Translations under genes and position numbers: made by a program
Source: Henckelia pumila
Lineage: Eukaryota > Streptophyta > Magnoliopsida > Lamiales > Gesneriaceae
Reading direction: 5' to 3'
DNA length: 64,000 bases
NCBI RefSeq assembly: GCF_033568475.1
Contig: NC_133120.1
Coordinates: 89,732,151 to 89,796,150, forward strand
In this document: piece by piece, positions 1 through 9,811 of the stretch
Layout: every line of letters starts with the position of its first letter
Numbering within the stretch: the stretch's first letter is position 1
The notes under the pieces: model-generated
What the model was told of the DNA's origin: nothing
The model's input: only the letters and a program-made list of their open reading frames with translations
The model's database searches: none

Positions 1-360
1 TTATTGCTCGGGAGAGGGGAATAGAATACTCTAAGTGTTTTTGGTTATTAATCGAAGGAAATTCATAAAATAGATTAATTAGGATTGAATATTGTCGAGA
101 CCAAGTGAAATCAAAACCTCTGGACTATTTTTCTCTGATTGATAATTCCTCAAAATTTGTGTGTGTGTGAGCTGAATAATTTCTATTTATTTATTTTAGT
201 TATTCTGCAAAACTCTTGAAGTTTGATTTTCTAGATAAAATTAAGACTATTTTAATTACAAGTATTGAATCTTTTCATTTTACTCCTTGTGGGATCGACA
301 CTCTTTCTTTCACTATACTAAAACTTGACACTCGTACGCTTGCGAGGAAAATTCACTACA
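1..360 (+). repeat. Athila 5' LTR, 3'-terminal part
   Basis: Positions 1-360 match 27421-27780 base for base and end in CACTACA just before the primer binding site. About 1064 bp of this LTR lie left of the window. Confidence 0.95.
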
Positions 361-366
361 AGTTTT

Positions 367-386
367 TGGCGCCGTTGCCGGGGAGT
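367..386 (+). promoter_or_regulatory. Athila primer binding site (tRNA-Asp type)
   Basis: TGGCGCCGTTGCCGGGGAGT begins 6 nt after the LTR end. It is the form typical of Athila elements, complementary to the 3' end of tRNA-Asp, where minus-strand DNA synthesis starts. Positions 387-499 are AT-rich leader with no gene. Confidence 0.8.
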
Positions 387-499
387 AATTTTGATTATTT
401 TTAATCTTGTTACCAATTAGTCAAAGTTTTAATTTAGAGTTTTTTTTTCTTATTTTAATTTAAGTACTAATAAATTGCTATTGTTCGTAATTACAGTTT

Positions 500-3400
500 A
501 TGCGAAGATCTCAAAGTGCGAATTATTTGCTCTTTGATCCAGAGATTGAACGAACTGCAAGAGCTTTGAGAAAAGCTAGGAGAGAAGAACAATTAAACAT
601 GGCTGAAGAAGATGTCAATGAATTGCCTTTGGTGCCAATTAGAGATCATTTCAGGCCAACGATCCAGGCTCACTATTCTGGAATCGCTAGAGGGACAATA
701 AATGCCAACTTCGAGTTGAAGCCGGCCTTAATCAACATGGTTCAGCAGAACCAATTCAATGGAACTGCCACAGCTGATCCTCATTTACACTTGCGCACTT
801 TTCTAGAGATTACTGATACTATTAAAATAAATGGTGTTTCTGAGGATACAATACGCTTACGTTTGTTTCCTTTTTCTCTTAGGGACAAAGCACGGAGTTG
901 GCTGCAGGCATTGCCACTAGGACGCATAACAACTTGGGAGGGCATGGCTGTGAAATTCTTAGAGAAATTCTTTCCACCATCCAAGGCAACCCAGCTAAAG
1001 ATTGAGATCAGTACCTTCCAACAGCATGATTCTGAACAGCTATATGAGGCATGGGAAAGGTACAAAGATTTGTTAAGGCGTTGTCCTAATCATAATATTG
1101 CAGATTGGGAAGAAATAGAGTTTTTCTACAATGGATTAAATACGCATACAAGAATGTCGGTGGACTCTGCTGCTGGAGGTACTATATTTTCCAAGGACCC
1201 CGTTCAAGCTTATGATATGCTAGAACAGATGACTATCAATAGTTATCAATGGCCATCTGAACGTACGGGAGTCAAGAGGGGAGTGTACAGTGTGGATCCT
1301 CTTACATCCATTACTGCACAGTTATCTGCGTTGAGTACACAAGTGGCTTCTCTGAACAAGGTAAATATCGCAGAACCTGCAGGTGTGTCGGTTGCCATAG
1401 ATGAATCTCATCCAACTGAGGAAGCTCAATATATCAATCCCAGAGGCTATGGAAACTATCGAGGTAACCCTCCTCCTAATACTTATCATCCTGGTTTACG
1501 TAACCATGAAAACTTTTCTTATGCCAACAACAAGAATGTGTTGAACCCCCCTCCGGGATTCAATACAAATCAAGGGGAAGGTAAAGCATCGTTGGAGGAT
1601 GTGGTGTCTACATTTGTTACTGAATCTAACAAGCGGATGTCAAGAACTGAAACTCGAATGGATAGCATGGAGACACACATGTGTAGTTTGGGAGCTATGA
1701 TGAAATCCATGGAGACACAGATTGGACAACTTGCAAATGCTTTGAAGGATCAAAACAGAGGACAGTTTCCCAGCAATACTGAAGTAAATCCAAAAGAGCA
1801 GTGCAAAGCAGTTGAGTTGAGAAGTGGGAAGAAGTTAGAAGAGAAAGAGCAGAGCAAAGCAAAAGAAAGTGAAGAACCAGTGACTGAAGAAATTGTGGTT
1901 GAAGAGCCCAAGAAGGAAGCTGAATCTAAACCGATGTACAAGCCACAACTTCCTTATCCACAGCGGTTTAAGAAGAAGGCACTTGATGAGCAATTTTCCA
2001 AGTTTCTAGATATCTTCAAGAAGATACACATCAATATTCCATTTGCAGATGCCTTGGAACAAATGCCTAATTATGCAAAATTCATCAAAGATGTAATGTC
2101 TAAGAAGAGGAGATTGCAGGACAACGAAGTGGTGAATTTGACAGAAGAATGTAGCGCAATCCTGCAGAAAAAATTGCCACAAAAGTTGAAGGATCCAGGG
2201 AGTTTTACTATCCCTTGTTTTATTGGTGGTTCTAAGGTAAATAGAGCTTTATGTGATTTAGGAGCCAGTATAAATTTAATGTCTTTTTCTGTTTACAGGA
2301 CTTTGGAGCTTGGAGAAGTCAGGGCAACCACCATCACATTACAGCTGGCGGATCGGAGTATCACATACCCACGGGGTATTGTGGAGGATGTTTTGGTAAA
2401 GGTCGATAAGTTCATATTTACAGCAGATTTCGTGATTTTGGACATGGATGAAGATGAAGAAACTCCCTTAATTTTTGGGAGACCTTTTCTAGCTACTGCA
2501 CGCGCATTGATCGATGTACACAAGGGAGAACTCACACTTCGAGTTGGTGGTGAAGCGATGATTTTTAATATTTATCACACCATGAGGGGCCCAAATGAGG
2601 TAAGTACATGTAAGAGCATTGACATTATTGATTCTCATAACTCTTTTTCATGTGTAGAAAGTACGGATCCGCTCGAACGATGTTTGGTGGCAGACGAGAT
2701 GGTTGAGAAGGAAGAGGATTGGGAGTTACATGAACAAAAAGTATTCCTAGACAGCGCTCCGAAAGAAAAAATGGTAAGGTCTAAGGAATCTGAAACTTTG
2801 GAAAATAGTGCACCAGAGGTATCTCCTGAAACTCATGATCTGAAAGCATTGCCTGCGCACTTATGTTATGAATTTCTTGGTGAAAATTCTACTTGTCCTG
2901 TTATTATATCTGCGCATTTGTCTGCTGTAGAAAAAGATAAGCTGTTGAGAGTTCTGAGAAATTTTAAAACCGCTCTAGGATGGTCAATTTTTGATATTAA
3001 GGGTATTAGTCCAACAATTTGCATGCATAAAATTTTGATGGAAGAGTCGTATACTCCTTATGTTGATCATCAGAGAAGGTTGAATCCCGCCATGAAAGAG
3101 GTAGTTAAGAAAGAGGTTTTAAAGCTGTTGAATGCGGGAGTGATTTATGCTATTTCTGACAGTAGTTGGATATCTCCTGTTCAAGTGGTGCCTAAGAAGG
3201 GTGGGATTACTGTGGTTAAGAACGAGAATAATGAGTTAATCTCCACACGTACAGTAACTGGCTGGCGAGTTTGTATAGATTATAGGAAGTTGAATAAAGC
3301 TACTCGTAAAGATCATTTTCCACTTCCTTTTATTGATCAAATGCTTGATAGACTTGCTGGTTATTGCTATTACTGTTTCTTAGATGGTTATTCAGGCTAT

Positions 3401-4090
3401 AATCAAATTGCTATAGCACCGGAAGATCAGGAGAAGACTACCTTTACGTGTCCCTATGACACGTTTGCTTTCAAGAGGATGCCGTTTGGACTGTGTAATG
3501 CACCTGCAACTTTTCAGAGGTGTATGATGGCAATTTTTGCAGATATGGTGGAGGACGTGATGGAAGTGTTTATGGATGACTTTTCAGTATTTGGTTCCTC
3601 TTTTGATCATTGCTTGCATAATCTGTCTCTTGTTTTGCAGAGGTGCCAAGAAAAGAATTTAGTTCTTAACTGGGAAAAATGTCACTTCATGGTTCAAGAG
3701 GGCATTGTCCTTGGACATAAAGTGTCATCCAATGGATTAGATGTGGATCGAGCCAAAGTGGTTGCAATAGAGAAGCTTCCACCTCCGAAGAATATCAAGG
3801 GCATCAGAAGTTTTTTAGGCCATGCAGGGTTTTATCGGCGTTTCATCAAGGATTTTTCTAAAATCACAAAACCTCTGTGTAATTTACTTGAAAAAGATTC
3901 TACATTAATTTTTGATGATGATTGTTTGCAGGCATTTGAAAAGATCAAGACGGCATTGACCACAGCACCCATCATGATTGTGCCAGAGTGGAAGGAGCCC
4001 TTTGAGCTTATGTGTGATGCTGGTGTTGGAAAACTGGCGTTCAGATCAATCACGATTGATACCCGGTGCAGCGGAAGTTTAAAATTTTAG
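500..4090 (+). CDS. Athila gag-pol polyprotein, first part (gag, protease, reverse transcriptase), cut by copia 1
   Basis: Element-derived frame up to 4023; the last 22 codons are read from the inserted copia LTR. Retrotransposon gag domain at about residues 115-215, rich in W and R with no CCHC knuckle. A glutamine- and charge-rich linker follows at about 400-560. The aspartic protease motif DLGAS is near residue 586. Reverse transcriptase starts near residue 920 with the active-site FMDD near 1024. The frame breaks at about residue 1173, just after the first catalytic Asp of RNase H. No stop or frameshift is visible before the insertion. The rest of pol is at 13522-14688 and 22007-22546 in the same reading phase. 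The ATG at 500 is the first one after the primer binding site and fits the gag N terminus. Confidence 0.9.
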   Translation: MRRSQSANYLLFDPEIERTARALRKARREEQLNMAEEDVNELPLVPIRDHFRPTIQAHYSGIARGTINANFELKPALINMVQQNQFNGTATADPHLHLRTFLEITDTIKINGVSEDTIRLRLFPFSLRDKARSWLQALPLGRITTWEGMAVKFLEKFFPPSKATQLKIEISTFQQHDSEQLYEAWERYKDLLRRCPNHNIADWEEIEFFYNGLNTHTRMSVDSAAGGTIFSKDPVQAYDMLEQMTINSYQWPSERTGVKRGVYSVDPLTSITAQLSALSTQVASLNKVNIAEPAGVSVAIDESHPTEEAQYINPRGYGNYRGNPPPNTYHPGLRNHENFSYANNKNVLNPPPGFNTNQGEGKASLEDVVSTFVTESNKRMSRTETRMDSMETHMCSLGAMMKSMETQIGQLANALKDQNRGQFPSNTEVNPKEQCKAVELRSGKKLEEKEQSKAKESEEPVTEEIVVEEPKKEAESKPMYKPQLPYPQRFKKKALDEQFSKFLDIFKKIHINIPFADALEQMPNYAKFIKDVMSKKRRLQDNEVVNLTEECSAILQKKLPQKLKDPGSFTIPCFIGGSKVNRALCDLGASINLMSFSVYRTLELGEVRATTITLQLADRSITYPRGIVEDVLVKVDKFIFTADFVILDMDEDEETPLIFGRPFLATARALIDVHKGELTLRVGGEAMIFNIYHTMRGPNEVSTCKSIDIIDSHNSFSCVESTDPLERCLVADEMVEKEEDWELHEQKVFLDSAPKEKMVRSKESETLENSAPEVSPETHDLKALPAHLCYEFLGENSTCPVIISAHLSAVEKDKLLRVLRNFKTALGWSIFDIKGISPTICMHKILMEESYTPYVDHQRRLNPAMKEVVKKEVLKLLNAGVIYAISDSSWISPVQVVPKKGGITVVKNENNELISTRTVTGWRVCIDYRKLNKATRKDHFPLPFIDQMLDRLAGYCYYCFLDGYSGYNQIAIAPEDQEKTTFTCPYDTFAFKRMPFGLCNAPATFQRCMMAIFADMVEDVMEVFMDDFSVFGSSFDHCLHNLSLVLQRCQEKNLVLNWEKCHFMVQEGIVLGHKVSSNGLDVDRAKVVAIEKLPPPKNIKGIRSFLGHAGFYRRFIKDFSKITKPLCNLLEKDSTLIFDDDCLQAFEKIKTALTTAPIMIVPEWKEPFELMCDAGVGKLAFRSITIDTRCSGSLKF
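4019..4023. repeat. Left target-site duplication of copia 1 (imperfect)
   Basis: GCTGG here, GCTAG at 13522-13526 on the other side. The single mismatch probably arose after insertion. Confidence 0.6.
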
Positions 4091-5882
4091 TATGGAACAA
4101 TTCCATAGTGTGGGTATCAACCGTTTAACGATTAAATTATAAGTGTGTGTAAAATTAAATAACAATTATTAAACTTTACCTTCAATCTCGAAGCGAGATT
4201 ATTGGACTCCAACAGATTTCTCTGCTCTTGTTGTCTCTCCCAGGAACTGATGAACTTCTTCAATCAGGTCCACGAATAGAGGTTTAATCCCTCTGATAGA
4301 TTGCACTAGAAAATCTATCAGAAGTTTTCTACGAAGAGAATAAACGAATTTGATTCGCTATTCCAGACTGCAATTCAAAATCACAGACCGGAATTTCTCA
4401 CGCAGAGAAGGGAGGGGGGCGGCCGATTTGAGAGAGAGGAGGCTAGGGTTTTCGAAAAACCTGTCTCAAATTATGACCTGTTGTTATTCAATTTCTGTAC
4501 TGCAATAACTTATTTATAATGCAGGCCACTAACACCTTAGGGCCCATTAGTCATAAGTTGAGGCCCGACAAGCAAAGCCCGCTTGTTCAGAAATTAATAT
4601 AAAATTCATCGTGACTCCGATTGATGAACCGATTTCACCAATGTGCACAGAAACCATTTCTGCACATTTTAAAGTCAACATAAATTTTCCTGAATCCGAA
4701 TTCAGTGGTTTCCAAAAATGTCCATCCCTATGTCATTTTAGGAAATCCTACTCCCTTACTCTTATTTAAGAAGTCCAACTTCTTTATTCATTAAATTTAA
4801 CCCTTTAAATTTAACTATCTCAACGGGGATTAAAAATCCATTACACTGTGTGACCCTCAATGGTTCAGGGATACAGCTAGCCGTGGGCTCACAACTCCTT
4901 GTGACTCGGAACAATGATTTCCGACTTGCCCAACGAATCATGGTAAAGCGCCTAGCAACATCGCCCCATGATTCCCTAGGTATCACTGATAGTGCCTACA
5001 AGAACCAGTAGATTTTGGTTAGCGTACAGTACGGTCCCTTCATCCAAATATCCCGATCGAATCAACAACCATTGGTATATCGAGAGTCGCTCAAGATTCG
5101 ATAACTATGCAATACCTCTTGAAGATCAAATTAGTGACATCGCATGTGCTACTAAGAAACCATTTCTTAAATCACATCAAGTACTCTGGCCAGAGATTCG
5201 TCACACTAATATCTCCTCAGATCGCATAGGATATCCACACTCGCAAGTATGTGGTGAATCCTTGACAACAATGCATCGACTCCTATATGTGTTGTAACTG
5301 TACCCAATCCCGACACCTGATGACCCCCATAGAGTCGGTAAACGAGTCAAAGCACAGTACTAGCATATAGAGTCTCCATGATGTTTCAAGTAGTAAGGAC
5401 TAATGGTGTACAACCAAAACCGCGGACTTAATCCACTCGATAAGTGATAACCACTTGGAAAGTCCGGATAGGGTAGTTCGATTATTCATCCTATGAATAT
5501 CCATTTGCATGCTTCGAACATCTCCATGTTCCCTACCAATGAAACGTGGTACTCCGCATCGCAAATGCTAGTCTCAAACTCGAGCGATCCTTATCCTTAT
5601 TATCGGACGGCTCAATCGACTAGGAACAGTTTAGAATATACAGTGACTATAAGATGTATTTCATGATAGACATCCCCATGTTCTACCACATCTTACATAC
5701 ACTATAGTATATTCAAGGTCTTTATCAAAACAACAATAGTATATCATAATATAACAATATGAAGAAAGATAAAGTCATTGCCATTAATAAAAGTGTAAAT
5801 TACATTAAACAAAAGATCGTTTGTACAAAGAGTCATCAAAGCCCATAGCCACAAGTTGGCTCACTGGGCACCCACTCTTTCA
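4024..5882 (-). repeat. Copia 1 3' LTR (1859 bp)
   Basis: Starts TGTTGGAAAACTGG on + and ends CCACTCTTTCA, so TG...CA ends on both strands. Matches 11664-13521 at over 99%. Small open frames inside it recur in the other LTR because the LTR is duplicated; they are not genes. Confidence 0.93.
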
Positions 5883-5896
5883 ATCTCCCACTTGCC
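5883..5896 (-). other. Copia 1 polypurine tract
   Basis: Read on - this is GGCAAGTGGGAGAT, directly between the pol stop codon and the 3' LTR. It is the plus-strand primer site for reverse transcription. Confidence 0.85.
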
Positions 5897-8800
5897 CTAT
5901 AGCCAACTAGTCATACTACGTAGACCCATTGCTTCGCGATGTTTGTCAAACAATGGTCCTGGCAAGGGCTTAGTAAGCGGATCAACGATATTGTCTGCAG
6001 AGGCCACTCGTTCGACAGTGATGTCTCCTCTTTCCACAATCTCCCGGATGATGTGGTATTTCCTCAGTACGTGTTTGGATCTTTGATGAGACCTTGGTTC
6101 CTTTGCTTGAGCAACGGCACCCGTGTTGTCACAGTACATCGGGACTGGACCAACAAATTCAGGAATGACGCCCAACTCTTGGACGAACTTCCTTATCCAA
6201 ACGGCCTCTTTAGCAGCAGCTGATGCTGCAATGTATTCAGCCTCAGTGGTGGAATCCGCTGTGGTGTCCTGCTTGGAACTCTTCCAAGAGACAGCACCGC
6301 CATTGAGCATGAACACAAATCCAGAGGTTGACTTCGAGTCATCCACGTCACTTTGGAAGCTAGAGTCGGTATAGCCTTCCAATTTCAGATCTCGTCCTCC
6401 ATATACCATGAACATATTCTTAGTCCTTCGTAAGTACTTAAGAATGTCCTTCACGGCTTTCCAATGCATTTGACCAGGATTAGCCTGATATCTGCTCGTG
6501 ACACTCAGAGCAAATGCTACATCCGGTCTGGTAGATATCATCCCATACATGATACTACCTATAGCTGACGCATATGGTACATGTGTCATATTCTCTATCT
6601 CTGCATCAGTCTTGGGACACATAGACTTGGATAAAGAAACTCCATGACACATGGGTAGATGTCCTCTCTTGGACCCATCCATTGAAAACCGTTTCAATAT
6701 GGTGTCGATGTAGGTTGATTGAGTGAGTCCTATCATTCTCTTAGATCTATCTCTATAGATCTGTATCCCAAGAATGTAGGATGCCTCACCCAAATCGTTC
6801 ATTGAGAATCTACCTGATAACCATATCTTTGTTGACTGCAACATCCCTACATCATTCCCAATGAGTAGGATGTCATCAACATAAAGTACTAAGAATGTCA
6901 CAGCATCCTTAACTACTTTCTTGTATACGCACGGTTCCTCCGGGTTCTTGATGAAACCAAAATCTTTTATTGTTTCATCAAATTTCTGGTTCCAACTTCT
7001 TGATGCTTGTTTTAGACCATAAATTGATCTCTGAAGCTTGCATACCTTATGCTCGCTTCTCATGGATGTGAACCCCTCAGGCTGCTTCATATAGATTTCT
7101 TCCTTAATGTCTCCATTAAGAAAAGCAGTCTTCACATCCATTTGCCATATCTCATAGTCATACCATGCAGCTATGGCAATAAGGATTCTTATGGACTTGA
7201 ACATTGCAACTGGTGAAAAGGTTTCATCATAGTCAACTCCTTGTCTTTGAGTGTAACCTTTCGCCACCAATCGCGCCTTGTAGGTCAATACCTTACCATC
7301 AGGCCCAAGCTTTCTCTTGTAGATCCATTTACACCCTATTGGAACAATTCCATCAGGAGGATCTACTAAAGACCAAACTTGATTTGTATGCATTGAATCC
7401 AATTCAGACTGCATAGCTTCAAGCCATAAATTTGAATCCGCATCAGAAATTGCTTCCTTGAAGTTTCTTGGATCACATCCAATGTCGGGTTCATCTTGAT
7501 CCCCTTCAAGAAGAAGACCATATCGAACAGGAGGTCTAGAAGTCCTCTCGGATCTTCTAGGTTCAGGCGTGTCCAGCAATGGTTCCTGAGGTGTAGGATC
7601 GTTATTTTGTATTTCGGGTTCTTCTCGAACTTCTTCGAGTTCCATCATCTCGCCTTTCTTATCCAATAAGAACTCCTTCTCCAAGAAGGTGGCATTCCTA
7701 GAAACAAACACCTTTGTTTCAGCAGGATAATAGAAATAATATCCGATTGAATTCTTCGGATACCCTACAAAATAACATAAGCTGGATCGACTATCCAACT
7801 TATCTCCCACTGTCCGCTTCACATAAGCAGGACATCCCCAAATCCTTAAGTACGAATACTTAGGAGCTTTGCCATTCCATAACTCGTATGGTGTTTTGTT
7901 CACTGCTTTAGTGTGGACGTTGTTCAACAACAATACCGCCGTTTCAAGCGCATAGCCCCAAAACGAAGGTGGAAGCTCAGTGAAGCTCATCATGGATCGA
8001 ACCATGTCCAACAAAGTTCGATTACGACGCTCCGATACACCATTCAGCTGTGGCGTCATAGGAGGAGTCCACTGAGAGAGAATCCCATTCTCTTTCAGAT
8101 AGTCCAAAAACTCGGTACTCAAGTATTCTCCACCTCGATCCGATCTAAGTGCTTTAATACTTTTACCTAGCTTGTTTTCTACTTCAGCCTTGAATTCTTT
8201 GAACTTTTCAAATGCTTCAGACTTATACTTCATTAAATATAAATACCCATACCTTGAATAATCATCAGTAAAGGTAATGAAGTAGGTGTGGCCATATTGA
8301 GTCCCAACTCTAAATGGACCACAAACATCTGTATGGATCAAATCCAACAGATTTTGACTACGCTCAGGTTTCCCCTTAAAAGGAGATTTAGTCATTTTTC
8401 CTTTTAGGCAGGATTCACATGTAGGTAGAGAGTTAATATCAGACATATCAAACATGCCCTCTCCCACTAGCTTGTTCATTCTCCTTGAGGAAATATGACC
8501 TAGTCTAGCGTGCCAAAGGTTTGCCGGGTTTTGACTATCGATTTTTCTTTTGTTTGTTGTCGCCGGTTTATCAACATAATTTATTGGAACGTCTTTTAGT
8601 TTTAAGTTGTATAGATCGTTTTCAAGTTGTCCATTTCCAATCAAACATTCATTCTTGTAAATATTGCAAATCTCATTCACAAAATTGCAAGAATAACCAT
8701 CTCTATCTAGCATAGAAACAGAAATAATGTTTTTAATTAAATCCGGAACAAATAAAACATCTCTTAAAAATAACTTAAAACCGTTCTGCAAAATTAAACA

Positions 8801-9811
8801 AACATCTCCAATGGCTATAGCTTCAACTCTGGAACCATTCCCGAGCCTCAGCTGGGTCTCACCCATTCTAAGCCTGCGACTTCTTGTCATCACCTGCAAA
8901 TCATTGCAAATGTGAGATCCACATCCGGTATCCAATACCCAAGAAGTAGTATTAAGTGAAATGTTTATTTCAATATAGAACATACCCTTTGCAGTTCCCA
9001 ACTGCTCTAGATATTCCTTGCAGTTGCGCTTCCAATGACCGGGCTTCTTGCAGTAATGGCAAACATCCTTGGATTTTCCATTGTTTGAAGCCTTTGTCTT
9101 GTGCTTCTTCTCGGGTTCGACTTTCTTGGGTGGGGCAGAACGTTTCTTACCCTTCCTACTTGGCCCCTTCTTAGCAGAAGATGAGGAGCCCACCAAGAAA
9201 GCTGGTTTATCCTTCTTTAGTGTGGATTCATATGTCACAAGCATATTGACCATCTCTTCAAGGGTGGCCTCTATCTTGTTCATATTAAAATTTACCACAA
9301 ATCCGTCAAACGAAGAAGGAAGAGACAGAAGCAGTAAATCCACGTTGAGTTCATGCTCCAACACCAAATCAAGAGTTGCTAACTTCTGTATGAGCCAAAT
9401 CACTCGTACCCCATGATCACGGACCGAAGTCCCTTCACGCATGCGACACGTCATTAGCTCCTTAACAGTAGCGAACCTTTCAGCCCTCGATTGAGCCCCA
9501 AAAAGTTCCTTGAGTTGAGCGTGAATGTCAGCAGCATTCACGGTGTCCTCAAATCGCCTCTGGAGTTCATCAGACATCGAGGCTTGCATATAGCATTTGG
9601 TCTTGATGTCATGGTCCCACCATGCATCAAGTTTGGCCAATTCCTCCGGACTTACGTCAGCTGGTGCTTCCTTTGGAGGTGATTTCTCTAACACGTAGAG
9701 CATCTTCTCCGAAGTCAAGACAATCTTCAACTTCCGGAACCATTCCGTATAGTTTGCGCCAGTCAACTTGTTTTGTTCGAGGATCGAGAATAATGGATTA
9801 CGCGAATTCAT
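5897..9811 (-). CDS. Copia 1 gag-pol polyprotein, intact
   Basis: A single 1304-residue frame, the usual length for a Ty1/copia polyprotein. In order: UBN2-type gag (about 15-200); CCHC zinc knuckle C251, C254, H259, C264; aspartic protease DTG at 294-296; GAG-pre-integrase segment; integrase core with DVCGPF, the FTDDYSR block and LRSDRGGEY; reverse transcriptase with QMDVKTAFLNG and active-site YVDD; and RNase H with YTDSS and the C-terminal block ADNIVDPLTKPLP. The integrase-before-RT order defines Ty1/copia. The ATG (MNSRNPLF) is the same start as in copies 2 and 3. The stop lies against the polypurine tract. No disabling mutation was seen, so the protein may be functional. Confidence 0.95.
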   Translation of the reverse strand: MNSRNPLFSILEQNKLTGANYTEWFRKLKIVLTSEKMLYVLEKSPPKEAPADVSPEELAKLDAWWDHDIKTKCYMQASMSDELQRRFEDTVNAADIHAQLKELFGAQSRAERFATVKELMTCRMREGTSVRDHGVRVIWLIQKLATLDLVLEHELNVDLLLLSLPSSFDGFVVNFNMNKIEATLEEMVNMLVTYESTLKKDKPAFLVGSSSSAKKGPSRKGKKRSAPPKKVEPEKKHKTKASNNGKSKDVCHYCKKPGHWKRNCKEYLEQLGTAKGMFYIEINISLNTTSWVLDTGCGSHICNDLQVMTRSRRLRMGETQLRLGNGSRVEAIAIGDVCLILQNGFKLFLRDVLFVPDLIKNIISVSMLDRDGYSCNFVNEICNIYKNECLIGNGQLENDLYNLKLKDVPINYVDKPATTNKRKIDSQNPANLWHARLGHISSRRMNKLVGEGMFDMSDINSLPTCESCLKGKMTKSPFKGKPERSQNLLDLIHTDVCGPFRVGTQYGHTYFITFTDDYSRYGYLYLMKYKSEAFEKFKEFKAEVENKLGKSIKALRSDRGGEYLSTEFLDYLKENGILSQWTPPMTPQLNGVSERRNRTLLDMVRSMMSFTELPPSFWGYALETAVLLLNNVHTKAVNKTPYELWNGKAPKYSYLRIWGCPAYVKRTVGDKLDSRSSLCYFVGYPKNSIGYYFYYPAETKVFVSRNATFLEKEFLLDKKGEMMELEEVREEPEIQNNDPTPQEPLLDTPEPRRSERTSRPPVRYGLLLEGDQDEPDIGCDPRNFKEAISDADSNLWLEAMQSELDSMHTNQVWSLVDPPDGIVPIGCKWIYKRKLGPDGKVLTYKARLVAKGYTQRQGVDYDETFSPVAMFKSIRILIAIAAWYDYEIWQMDVKTAFLNGDIKEEIYMKQPEGFTSMRSEHKVCKLQRSIYGLKQASRSWNQKFDETIKDFGFIKNPEEPCVYKKVVKDAVTFLVLYVDDILLIGNDVGMLQSTKIWLSGRFSMNDLGEASYILGIQIYRDRSKRMIGLTQSTYIDTILKRFSMDGSKRGHLPMCHGVSLSKSMCPKTDAEIENMTHVPYASAIGSIMYGMISTRPDVAFALSVTSRYQANPGQMHWKAVKDILKYLRRTKNMFMVYGGRDLKLEGYTDSSFQSDVDDSKSTSGFVFMLNGGAVSWKSSKQDTTADSTTEAEYIAASAAAKEAVWIRKFVQELGVIPEFVGPVPMYCDNTGAVAQAKEPRSHQRSKHVLRKYHIIREIVERGDITVERVASADNIVDPLTKPLPGPLFDKHREAMGLRSMTSWL

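Noticed and set aside
216..404. Small ORF across the Athila LTR end and primer binding site
   Set aside because: Lies in LTR and tRNA primer sequence; no family resemblance.
4992..5297. 101-codon ORF repeated almost exactly at 12631-12936
   Set aside because: Its conservation comes only from the LTR being duplicated; related copia LTRs do not keep the frame.
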